Positions 22,365 through 33,595 of a stretch of 64,000 bases of DNA are shown in pieces (within the stretch, counting starts at the first letter, position 1; the number at the start of each line of letters is the position of its first letter). The stretch spans positions 1 to 64,000 of the forward strand of contig JADNRY010000064.1 of the NCBI GenBank assembly GCA_015501585.1, given 5' to 3'. The notes beneath the pieces are model-generated. The model was not told where the DNA came from, made no database searches, and was given only the letters and a program-made list of their open reading frames with translations. The stretch is from Rhodocollybia butyracea (taxonomy: Eukaryota > Basidiomycota > Agaricomycetes > Agaricales > Omphalotaceae). The translations under genes and the position numbers were made by a program.

Positions 22365-24544
22365 CTAAGACCAGTATTGACACAGGTATGGTATGCGCTT
22401 CACAGCTTCATGCATCTCTTCTGCAGCTTTTGCATCCTTTTCCCTCAAGACAATCACAAATCCATCCGAAAAAGGCCCATCAGTTTTAACCCTGGCCAAA
22501 GCAGAACGACTGGGGGAAGCTGTACCATGAATTTCATTGCCATCAAACCACCTAACCTCGGTGTTAGTTAAATTACAACCGAAATGCATAAGATTCTCAC
22601 CATTGACAATTCTCTTGGGTATACACAATCACTCCCCACTTTGCGTAGCAAAAATTGTAATGATCTAGATTACCACCCCTTGCGGTGGTGGTGCTCATTG
22701 TGAAAGTTCGATCAGAATCATAGTGTAAAGGAGCAATATAATCATAACAATAATACTGGTTGAGCCCATATTTGCCAAGTGGCAGGGTACCTGCTTCAGT
22801 GGCTGCAGACATGATTTTTTGACCTACTCTCTTTGAGGCTTGCCTCACTGGCTGCAACACCAGGGCATTATCCTATATCAAATTAGAATACAGAAGCCAC
22901 CACGTAATGAAAACTTACCACTGCCATCTTAAACCAGTTGCCCACATAGCCATCCACCGTCTTCTTGTCCAACGACATTTCTCCCTTGAAGCGCCCAATA
23001 GGGGATGGACCACCGTATTGGCTCCCTCTTGCCCTCCGCTTGGATCGTTAAAGCCTCCAGACCCCATGGTACCGTAATCAACTTTTTGAAATGCTTCCCC
23101 CCTTCGGACTTTAACTGCTTGGGTTTTAAAATGACGATGATTGTTTTGCATTACTTTGAAGTATTTTGGAATGAGCGCATCGAATAGAACCCCTCCAACT
23201 TCTTCCCCATCTGCCTGATTCACAAAAATTGTGATATCACGTTTACAGCGTGGATCTAGGTTGGTTCTTGCTCTAATATGATGTTCTATACCGGGTGCAG
23301 GAAGGTCGTCTACATGAATAGCATCCATCGTAGTGGTTCGATTCTATCACACAGATTAGTAATGGATTTGCCGGTTGATAAAAGTGGTACCCCATAGACC
23401 TGAGGTATCTCATTCTGGTCTTCAAACGTATGAAGTAACTTCGTTCTGAGGCCCTCGGTATCACGTTCAGTGACATGAATATAGCGTTTGCAACGCAGGT
23501 CCTTAGGTTGATGGTCACAGAAGTCACAATTCTCCCGCCCCAGCGCACGGGTGTCTTTCTCCAGATCTTTTGTGATAAATTTATACCATTCGGTGTGGTC
23601 CATTACAGAGTGCAGCATTGGATTTTCAAGTTTTACCTGATCTGGTATTTTGTTCTGAGTACATAGTGCGCAAAGCTTTCTGTAGACCGTCTCCATATCC
23701 ACAGGGTACTATAAGCTCCTGGTTAATACTCTGCCAAAATGTGAGATACTTGGTTAGACCTACCTGCAGATCAACGCCGGTTGCATGATAAGCTGGAACC
23801 AATAACTCTTGCCATAAAGTGAGGAAATGGTCTCGGGAACAGAACAAGAACATGGTTTCGGGGCGTGCAATAAAAGGCACTGTGTTCGAAATGATTTGAA
23901 GGAGTTTACGGTCTGTGATGTTATTTTCCTGTAATTTATTGATGAGTGGAAACAATTCGGGTGGTAGGTAGGTTGGTAACCCACCTTCTGGCAGAGGTTA
24001 AGTGGCTTCCCAATATAAGCTACTTCTGGGTATAGCGTTGAAGTTCAACCGCTATGCTGTAGCTCCAACGATGGGTGGCAAAACGCTCTGCTAGCACCGG
24101 GTCAAACTCTAGCTGTATCGTGTTCATTACTTTTACCAGTATGGTGGCCAATTTTGTGATCTAAATGCCATTGGGATCAAGGTGTAAAGGGCGTGAGTTA
24201 AATACACACTCTAATCGCAGGTTCCAATGAAGGTTGGAGGTGTTCGGGCAGATCCTTCAGCTTTCGAAAAGCGCGTATTGCACTTGCGGGTTTCCGCCAT
24301 TCAGTTGTAACAAACTGGTAGGGTTTAAGTTTCTTACAACAGGTAGGATCTTTAGAACACTTACTTCCTTTCCTGTTACAAAATACAGTTCAAATGCTTT
24401 GGCAATGCGCTGCAGGAAGGCGCACAAAGAACGTTCATCTAGGAAATCGCGGGCTTTCCATTCGATCTCGCCTGGGTCCAGCGGTGTATTTTCGTCTATG
24501 AAGGCACTGAGCGTAAGATCTGTCTCATCACTGAAGTTTGCCAT
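22365..24544 (-). CDS. TET/JBP-like 2-oxoglutarate Fe(II) dioxygenase
   Basis: Ten exons join in frame: 24544-24365, 24314-24210, 24160-24070, 24025-23985, 23928-23764, 23708-23400, 23343-23083, 23038-22919, 22872-22601, 22551-22365; 576 residues, introns 44-56 nt. The C-terminal 150 residues look like the double-stranded beta-helix of the fungal TET/JBP-type oxygenases: NQYYCYDYIAPLHYDSD gives the iron-binding HxD (His474, Asp476), KWGVIVYTQENCQW follows, and FDGNEIHGT gives the distal His523; Arg551 or Arg535 may bind 2-oxoglutarate. Related enzymes oxidise 5-methylcytosine or thymine in DNA, and the mushroom branch is expanded next to KDZ transposons. The N-terminal 420 residues are not recognised; a Cys/His patch (CDFCDHQPKDLRC) lies at about 250. 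The intron at 23082-23039 is the least certain join: without it the frame breaks. An alternative start exists upstream at 24664. The substrate is inferred from family only. Confidence 0.8.
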
Positions 24545-24699
24545 GGTTGGAGTTCCAGGGGGAGGGGAACTTACGGCGCTAAGTGGAATCCAAATCCTGC
24601 ATTCGGCGCGGACATCCGGCGCTAAACCTTTCTTTCCAACCTCCATCACGCCGCCAAAGCCCAACCAATTCCGGGAAGATGGCTATCTTAACACAGGTG

Positions 24700-27600
24700 G
24701 GTGACCATGGACCAATGTAAATCCTAATCTAATATCTTATCTTTCCAGCAGAATAACACTAAGAGATACCACCAAAAAATTCGACCACACCGGCCAAGCC
24801 AGTTTGAGCCTTTTGCTTCTTGCCTTGGCAACCTTTCAACCCGGTGTGCCTGCTCATCCGCCCAATGGCCTTAGGCACTAAAGGGCATCGGGTTGGGGAC
24901 CAAGGTTACGTTGGATTTGGTCTCAAATCTGGTGCGGTGGATACACCAGGACTCTGGACGTGCGCGTGAGTACCACTTTCTACATTGTTTGTTGCCGGGC
25001 TGACGTTGTTGCGGCGTGCCAGCACCTAGGCTCCAACTACCCTTGCCTCTTCCCTCGCATCCGACGTTTTACTGCAACACCTGGTCGGTTCACCATCGCT
25101 GACTCTACTTACCCTCTCCGGTCCCGCTTCTCTCGCTCCTCTATTGGTCACCGAACACAAAGACAGTGGTCAATTGGCTATAACAAGCGTTCGTCTCTGG
25201 AAGTATGGGCTGACGTCGTTGTGGCCTGCCAGCACATAGGTTTCCAGCACATAGGTTTCACCGGCACCACCCACTCCCGAATTTCGTTTTCAACGGTCAG
25301 ATTCTTCGGCTATTCGTCCACCAGAGCCCATCTCGGTCTCGGTTCTGCAGGCTGTGTAAAGATGGAGAAGGTCGTCGGTATATCAACACCGACGTAGGTT
25401 TTTCTCTACTACTACCGGATGTGCAATCGCTTATTAGGAAAACAGTCGCTGCCAGTGCTGGTGCTACACATTAACCGTTCGTTTCACTCAACTTTACGCC
25501 ATCCACAACATCCGGAAAGCTCGCTACCAGCCCACATCCCTTTCTACCCCACCCCTGTTCCCTAAACCTTCACCGCACCTTTGATAACTCCTATCCCTAA
25601 ATGTTGAACCCCGCAACGATTCTTCCTCACGCACTATATATTCCTCATTAACGGACGTTCCACGAGGGTAGCCGTCACACCTATTCCATGCTCCGCTCGT
25701 ATACTGCTCACCTCGCCTCGGGGCACAATTACTCTCCTCTACAGGCCTGGACCAGCACATCCAGCCGACGTATTCTTTGAAATCGAAAAGTCACATACTC
25801 AAGCTCAAGGCTTGGATGGTCCACCTCGATACCAAACCGACGACCACAGAGTAGAGACTCGAGCTCGCCGCGAGGTGCGTTTGTGAAAGCTTGTGGAGGG
25901 TTTCGGCGAGGCTTGGGTTAGCGCAAGCATCGTTTGTGGGAGCCGAAATGGTTTTCGCATATCCGATTTTTGGAATAGTGGCAAAACCTAAATCGCCAGA
26001 CGACGGGGTGTATCCGAGTAGGCTGGATACCGTCCAGCTTACCGCGTTGTTATCTCCGACTCAGACCCGTCGTCTTTCTTCATCCTCATCGCCCCCATAC
26101 CTTCCCATGTTTAGAAGTTGCGGTTTCTGCCAGGATGCGGGACCAAGGGCGACGTGGTGGAACTCTCGCCATCCCCGTATATCCCGTGAGGTCACCCCGT
26201 CCACCTCACAATAACGGAGTATGCCCTCCTCACATTGGGACGAGGTTGACTCACGGTCGACGACCTCTCAGCTCATGGCTCCCCCATTTAATCTTGGTTT
26301 TCATCCGCCTCCCTCTTGGTCTTCTTCCGTTGGGTCCTTGCTCACACCGTCGTTGAATCCTTATATTTAGGAAGATATTTACCGGGATTGCCAATGAGAA
26401 TGCGAATCACTACCTCTCATTGAGGTGAACCAATTGTCTTTGGCGGTTTCCACCATGATCCGTCATCCACCGAGACACGCTGCAAATCAAATGGGGCTGG
26501 GCTGGAGCAGCTACGCGGGTTTGGGACGGAGGAGAGTTACGAGCCGTATTCAAGTCTTTGCGCTTCAGGGTACCTCGACTCTCCCCTTCACTCAGTGCCC
26601 TCTTTTCCTCCCAGGCCTCCTTTTTTCGTCCACGGAAATGCTTACTGCTGTCCGAATTTCGCGGAGATCTCGTGAATCCCCCAAGTCGTTTATCATCGAC
26701 GTCATCCCTTGGTCTACGCTGTCGTACCGCGGTAACACTTCGCATTATCCTTGCGAGCCTGTGCCTCACACGAATGCCCTCAATCCTGCTATACTATCCC
26801 GGCCGCCCAGTCCTTTGGACCCCGTCATCATTCCAAGCCTACGAGGAGCGACCGTTACATCATCGCTGTGTCTCCACCCATCGTTTGTCGCTCCTCTTCC
26901 GCCCGCCACCAATGTTGTAACTCTTCTGGTGTGCGTTTGGTAGGTCTATTTACTAGAAAACCACCGCCGATTTGCGTTTCCGCGCAGTGAGGTCTCCGTT
27001 TTTTATCCCCGCTTGCTGCCAGCGGTAGTTTGAGACGGTTTTCACGCCTTTTCGCCGCCCTTTTCGCTCCCCATTGTCAGCCTCTGGCTTTCACTTTCGA
27101 GTTAACTCGGGACGCTTTGGACAGTCGATTCCCTAGCAGTTTACATCGCATTGTCACTTCTATGTACCATGAGCGCCGTACTTCCCAACGAGAGATTCAG
27201 TTGACAGGTACGAAGGGGCTGATGACAATCCTGGGAGCAGCTGCTCAAGCTCGAGCTGTCCAGAAATCCTCTTCCAGACAGCTCAGCGACGAAGAAGACG
27301 TACGGGAAGGAATCGGAACCTAACCAGAAGCGCAATGTGATGTTTCGAAAGTCCCCGCGCTTCCAATCGCTGGGGCGCATGGCCGGGGGAGGAGCGATAG
27401 TAATAGAAACGAGGTTTAGAAACGCAATGCGGAGCCTCCCAGTGCCCTTACAATCATCCTTGTCCAGCTCCGCACTGCCCATAACCTCCTTTCGCAGCAC
27501 CTATATCTTAGGAATTGGAGCGACTCTCCACTATACCCAACAGTCCACCAGAACACATTCTACTACCTCCTTCCTTGCCTAGCTTGCCGTGGCTCTCCGA

Positions 27601-27944
27601 GTAGCAGCACACGCCGATAGATGACCCCGTCGACCCTACCATTCTGGTACATTTTCGGTATGCTCTCCCCGATGGAGCACGAGAGGAAGAAGAACCGCAA
27701 GGAGCAGGAGCGGAGATGAATAGGCGATGGAGGTTCGGAGGTGAACCGAGCGCGGATTTCGAAGACGGCCAGGGTTTTCCATGTTTTTTAATTTCTTTTC
27801 TTTCACTCTTGCTTCCATACTCCACGCTATCTTTATAACTATTGCACCACGGTGTTACTCCTGGTAGCTTATATTCTGCTTCAAGCCTTGCCTTGGAGGG
27901 CTCATACCTATGCAGAGATTCATGAACCATCCTAGCACACTTAG
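24700..27944. other. 3.2 kb with no gene I can support
   Basis: Many short ORFs on both strands (e.g. 26425-26943 plus, 26769-26410 minus), none with a recognised domain or a convincing splice chain. A diverged direct repeat of about 35 bp (gggctgacgt...gccagcac) occurs at 24998-25032 and 25207-25241, and 'cagcacataggttt' is doubled at 25230-25260. This looks like decayed duplicated DNA. Confidence 0.4.
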
Positions 27945-29025
27945 GTACAACTTTCAAACTGGGTGTCAGAATGGAAGACGTTTGGTGACGAAGGTCTGGT
28001 CCGGGTTACAGCTGCTCTTGCACGTAATTATCATGTGGAGGCTGCTCTGATGGGTCCCATGCGAGGAGGTTATAGTACAAAGTTTGTAGCGTCTGCAGCA
28101 TATTTGGTGACTATTCCCTCTGTGTCCACATCTTATCCCTAACTGATTCCCGCTCTAGATGTCTTGCGCTATTGACGAATGGAAGACGGGCCCTTTTTAC
28201 CCCGTAAACTGGGAGGCTGATCCGAGGCGCGAATCCACTGTATCGCAGTTTGAGCTGGCTGTCAGGACTTTCAAACTGAAGAACTTGGCGAAATGGACTG
28301 GCTTTTGCAATGCCGTCGATAGATATGCTCTGAATGGCCCTACCAACCTGGACTTACCAGCTTTCAACGAGAAACCGATATTCAACGTCGGCCTATTCAC
28401 TATGGAAGATGTTCTGCAGGACAACGAGACGAAAGCTGGCAACGTTTCTCAACCTGTTATTGATCTGGACTTGATGCACACACGACAAGTCATAGCAGAG
28501 TCTGAGAGGGTAGAGGAAGAAGCTCGCGTTCAAGAAGAGCCTCGCACTGAAGTCCAGCTTGGAGCAGTCAATGAGGAACAAGTGAAACGCAAGAAGGAGA
28601 CGCGGGCGAAGGACGAAAGGAGAAAAAAGCAGGAGCAAGAGCAGGAGGAAAAGAAGAAGGATAAAGGGCAGGCGAATGGATGTGAGGTAGAGAAGGAATG
28701 GAATAAGGAAAACCGAAAAGCTAGGAAAAGAAGGTCGTCAGGGACGGAGGATGATGCAGATGCAGAGACCGGTAGCAGCAAGCGAAAGCGGATAGAGAAG
28801 GAAACGAGGAAGGAGAAAAGAAACGAGAAAAAGAAAGAGGATGCATTAGATGAAGAATCAAGAAAAGGCAAAGGAAAAGAGACCAAAAGAAAGTTGTCAG
28901 CGCGAGAGGACGATGCTCAGACATCGAGTAGTGGCAAACGAAGGCGGATGGGAAAGGAGGAATCTGGAAGTAAAAAGACGGCTGGCAAGGAGAAACGCAG
29001 ACTGAACGATAAGAACTCCAAATAA
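27945..29025 (+). CDS. Lys/Glu-rich protein of unknown function, 5' end uncertain
   Basis: Two exons join in frame: 27945-28106 (after an acceptor-like cacacttag) and 28159-29025, with a 52-nt intron that has a good branch site (ccctaactga). The first 170 residues are folded-looking (e.g. WKTFGDEGLVRVTAALARN, VRTFKLKNLAKWTGF) but match no family I know. The last 170 residues are almost pure Lys, Arg, Glu and Asp with nuclear-localisation-type runs (KRKR, KRRR) and would form a charged, possibly coiled-coil, tail. The coding strand is strongly purine-rich from 28500 to 29020. An alternative is a single-exon gene starting at the ATG at 28159 (288 residues). A nuclear or nucleic-acid-associated role is only a guess from charge. 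Confidence 0.5.
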
Positions 29026-29358
29026 GTACAAGCGTTGTGGGTAGGGGGGCGGGAATATCTTGAACAATGTAATATCTTGAACAATGTGCGCAGAATTGAT
29101 TTAATGTACTATTAAGATGTATGTTAGCAGTAGATATTACTGGGGGAATATTTGGACTGCAATGTCTTTATGTAGTACGCGCTAGTACCTAGTAGTACTA
29201 GCTAGTTGTTTAGTACGTTTGACACCAGTAGTTGGCGGAACGAAGGAAAGGGAGGCTTTCAAGATCATGTGATACGTTATTGAGACTGCAACACCAATAT
29301 GAGCGACAGTCGAGCTACGGGTTGAGGAAACGGACCTGGGCATTTTATACACTATCCC

Positions 29359-29412
29359 TATTCTATATTCCGACTAGGCGGGCACACATTCGCCGCCTCC
29401 GTATGCAACTAG
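29359..29412 (+). repeat. foldback repeat, copy 4
   Basis: Core ggcgggcacacattcgcc from 29377, stem partner gccgcc, flank tccgtatgcaactag ending in CTAG at 29409-29412. Same orientation as copy 5. The next base is A. An open segment overlapping it on the minus strand (29913-29374) is therefore not taken as a gene. Confidence 0.65.
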
Positions 29413-30330
29413 ATCAAAAACAAAGTTGATTATCTTAAGAGAATGAAATCCCGTTACTGGACTCGTTTGGTTGTGGAGGGTTTCCCAATGGTGCAAGGCA
29501 GTATGGTCTAGTCTCATTGTACAGAAGTACAGCTTTGTTGTTGGCTCAAGTAGATGTAGAGGGAGCCCTTCCACCAGCACGAGAGGGGGATGTGACTGAT
29601 ACAAGAATATAAATAGGTAAGTAGGAATGAAGTGAACCCACCTGAGCCCATAGGGCGTAATGAACCCCCAGTCTTCAATCGGGTTGAGCCTGAGCCCAAA
29701 GGCGGTGTGTTGGAGGCTTAGGTGCTGGGGTTTTTTGACCACCAACCCTATGAAGGTCGATACACATATAGGAGATAAATAAGTAGATGAGCACTTGAGT
29801 GGCCAAAAAGAATACTGGTTAGTACTTAGTAGTGAACGCGGCTTGAAACATTCCACCAAGTCCTCACTGCAGCACCCAATCACTTTATTCAGCGAGAGTC
29901 CCAAGATATACATATTACCAGTGGTACAGTACTAGATACCTATATACGATAGCGAAGTGGTTATGATACACAGTCCTAAGTTTAATAAGAGAAACAAATG
30001 TTACGAAACCATGTTCAATTTGGTTAGAACTCTGAAAGCTTCGGTTCCAATCAAATTTACCCCTTTCAGCAGAGAGCGTGGCGAATGGATTGCGTAGTGA
30101 TGTTTGGGCGATTTCTTACCAATGACAGTAAGCGATGATTGAGTTTGAACGGAAGACGATGCAGGATGAGACTGTGCCTGACGCCAACGACTTGCAATCT
30201 GCTGTGCTGGAGAATGCCCGGCGGAAGAGGCGTGGAAGCCTGGTTCTTCGGTGACAATTCCGCCCTCCCAAGAGGCGTCGCTTCGAACAAAGCTGACAGG
30301 AACGTCATGGAGAAAAAAAGACATTCCATC
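29413..30330. other. spacer with no supported gene
   Basis: It contains a minus-strand open segment (29913-29374) that overlaps the foldback repeat, and a related pair of short motifs (cctgagcccatagggcg, cctgagcccaaaggcgg at about 29643 and 29688). The segment 30324-30001 is open on the minus strand but begins past the stop of the next gene. Confidence 0.35.
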
Positions 30331-31825
30331 CTACGGTTCATGCATTAGATTCGAAGCACCTTTACCGCCAGTAAACCCCAGTCCTGATAGGCCATTTTTC
30401 TCGATGCAAGACTGAAGCTGCGTAGGATTGAGATGGTGCGCGCCCCCATGATTATTCCCACCTCTACCCCGCCGCGTCGAACCCTTAGGGCCATCATCAG
30501 AGGGTTTTTTCGTATCGAACCAGGTCGGACCCTCTGTTTCTAGTTGTGATATGAGCATTGCAATGATTTCATATATCCGTTCGACCGCATGCAAAATTTT
30601 AGTGACCTCTTCTTCAGGGAGTGATAAGGCTCGGAGAGCGACAGCCAGTAGTTCCTCGGACGGACAAGTTGGCGCATTGTAACCCCGAGAGCCGTTTCGA
30701 TTAGTAGACCAAACATGCAAGGTGCGAAAGGCGTTCAATAGAACGGCAAATGGAGAAGTGTGTGAGTAGAAGGTTCCCGGGTATGCAAGGCCTTCTCGAA
30801 CTTCATCGTGTGCAAACGGGTGCGGGACCAGAAAGTAGGGATAAATGTTGCCGTCGTCCTATAGAGATGTCAGTGAAGGCAAAACAGAGAGAGTTAAAGG
30901 GCTCTCACAAAGACGTCCTCGAGACCTGGGAAATTCCTATTTCGAATTAATGCCCACATATTCTCATAATTATTACCCCGCGTCTGCACAGCACTGAAAT
31001 AAAGCATCATCTTCCCAAGCAAGCTTAGACTCCTAGGAAGAATGACGAATAAAGAGTCATCAAGACGACAATGTATGGAGTTCATCACTGTAGTAAGTTG
31101 AGTAAGCGGATAAAATAAGGAAAAGAGAGGCTCACGGGGCATAAGAAATAGTCGACTGTGTTTGCACAAGGAAAGATAGTCCATGCCGAGAATCCATTCA
31201 TATACGGTGAACTAGAACAGTGGGTCAGGAGATACAAGGCGTGACAAGAGAGGATCCACTGACCAAAGGATTGTTTGTCTTCATGGCGTTGGGTATGAGG
31301 ATATGGGTGATTTGAAGGAGGAGATTAGCGTGGGGCGGGGTGTGGCTAACGTGACAGTAAAGCATATTGAAATGAATAAGCCATCCTAGAAGCCACGCGT
31401 TTGAGGCGTTGAAGCTTCCTCGGTCGCGTTTCGTAGGGGTCGCATAATGAGTTAGTGTGTCGCCTTGTTGAATTTTTTGATTCTTCAATGAGTCGAAATC
31501 GCGGTCTTCGTCAACCTCAAACACGCCATCATCGGAAGAAACATCACTGTCCAATGCCTGTGGGTGCTTAGCGCTTAACGGTAGTCCTAGGCTGGACGTC
31601 TGTTACCAGATGCCGAATAGCTTCGACTTGTGAAGCACACCGTCGGACATTTGAGGCATCAAACGCGACGGGAAACTTGGGAATATCACCGTCAGCAGCA
31701 GTAAGGCGACTTTGGAGTTTTCGGATGGTCGTGGCACGCCTATTTGTCATTGTCGTGGCAGCAGCGATAGGTTCATCGTGGTCGTAAAAAGATACTGCCG
31801 GACCGCACACTCCGATCCTTGCCAT
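30331..31825 (-). CDS. unrecognised 431-residue protein
   Basis: Five exons join without a break: 31825-31607, 31557-31264, 31211-31136, 31087-30909, 30858-30331; introns 48-52 nt. The start MARIGVCGP follows an in-frame upstream extension that was not used. The product has an acidic patch (DSDVSSDDGVFEVDEDRD), a hydrophobic middle (ASNAWLLGWLIHFNMLYCHV), conserved-looking IYPYFLVPHPFAHDEVREGL and FAVLLNAFRTLHVWSTNRNG, and a Gly/Asn/His-rich tail. I know no domain for it. The clean splice chain and even composition argue for a real gene; it may be a lineage-specific protein of mushrooms. It borders the accessory region on its right side. Confidence 0.65.
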
Positions 31826-33595
31826 ACTACTCACAAGTGTCAAGGCATAACGAAGCAATAACGAAGACTCTAACACAACATTGTTTGAACAAATGTTTAG
31901 ACCCGAGCAAGAACAGGTGCATGATAGTATATTTCTAGGCCAAAGCGATACGCGTAAGTCCTTGGCCTTAACCGAAATTCCCAATCACTATCCCTATCCG
32001 GTCCCTAACGCAACATCAAGTTACTCACACGCAGCAATAACAAGGGAAACGGAAATATCTTCCACCAAACAAGTGCGATCATGAAAACACCATGCGTCCT
32101 CCGCTGATGTCTACGGCACCCTCGCGTAGCCCTCCTGTGGCCCTCCTGCGTATAACAGCCTCATATTGTTGCTGTCGTCGGTATCACCGACGTCGTTACG
32201 TGGTGCTGCACGAATGAAAGATATACTGAACAACTCCCAGTCTTGGAAAGGGGATTGTTGTCGATATCAAGTGAGATGGTGGTGATCTCTGACACGCATA
32301 TCGTGTATGAACAATTGGGAAAGGCGAGTATCGACGACCCAAGCCGAGCGCAATGGCTTTACTGTGATACGGAGCCAATCCAGGCTCGTTGCTTTAGTTG
32401 ACAAGTAGGAATTTACGAGACTATTCATACTTCATACTCGATGAATGAGGGGATGTTTTAGAAAACTTAAAAACGGTTTTTGCCTGTGGAATATATCGGA
32501 TAAAGTAGTCGTATCCGTCAAATCCTAAACACAGCGTTAGACCATTTCTTGGTTTGTGGGATGAATATCGCTTGGCTTGTATGGGGATCCAATTTCGCTG
32601 CTTGAGGCAAGCTTGAGGTCTCACCAATGCAAGGTAGGTAAAGAAGCCCAACACATACTCACCGTTTTCTCCTCCATCTTTGGAATGGCATAGCAATGCT
32701 CTTGTGCGACCTCAAGGCCTCACCACGAACTACGCACCGTGGAACTGGAAGGCAGTTATCGAAATTGGCTGATTCAGCTTGATTATCCCATTCATAACCA
32801 GGAGAGGCATCGTTTGTAAGAGGAAGATGAAAGAAGCTGCTATCTTGGAGTTTGAAAGAAATAACCTTAAAAGAATCTTTGGAAAAGACAAAAGTCAGTG
32901 GTCAGACGAAAGACATAGACCGATATCCCTCGTCATCCCATGAGCTCCCCTCTATCTCATACCAGAGAATATGTACAAGAAGTAGAGCCCAGATCGAGAG
33001 AAAGTGCAGTATCCTGTTGGTGTTTATCGATATCCGCAGTCCAACAGAGCTGTGTCGCACAACACTTCTCCTTCAAAATCTTGAACAACCTAATGCGTTA
33101 AAACAGTAGTACTTAGTCGTTATGGGACGTCGACTTCAGATAAGCCTCGTATCGGTTTAAGACTGAATATTTGAATCAGTGAATCACGACGAAATCGCCA
33201 CGCGACACGGACCGGATGATGATATCAAAGAAGCGCCCGTTGCACACTCTCGACGTCAACGACGACGCTTCGACTCCAGTGATATTCAGCGTTTTCCCTC
33301 GCTGCCTCCGATATTCTGTTAGACTTTGGTAAGCCTGACTGCTTAAAATAGCTGTGGTTCTACAGCTTCTGACATTTAACAGCACACGATAGAGCTGGAT
33401 AACAGCTACCAACCCAATTCCCATCGGCAACCAACGACGAAGCTTCAACGTCTCTAGCAAACTCCACAGTCAAGTAATTGTGACCATTGTCCACAATCTG
33501 AACTTTTCAATCCAGAAACTCGGTAATCCAACAAGCAGACAGGGAATTACTTCGCTTCCGTACAAAGTGAAACAGTAGGATTTCTTGCAAGAAAT
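31826..33595. other. 1.8 kb with no supported gene
   Basis: Short ORFs only (e.g. 32696-32421 minus, 33460-33176 minus). No splice chain or domain was found. Confidence 0.35.

Noticed and set aside
28393..28924. Phe/Leu/Ser-rich minus-strand ORFs opposite the charged tail gene
   Set aside because: Antisense shadow of the purine-rich coding strand.
2884..29412. Calling the foldback repeats definite Helitron ends
   Set aside because: The hairpin plus CTAG fits, but the base after CTAG is T in only two of five copies, no 5' TC end or Rep/helicase gene was found, and copy 1 has terminal inverted repeats, which Helitrons lack.
29374..29913. 179-codon minus-strand ORF
   Set aside because: Its end overlaps foldback copy 4 and the rest contains repeated non-coding motifs; no recognisable domain.
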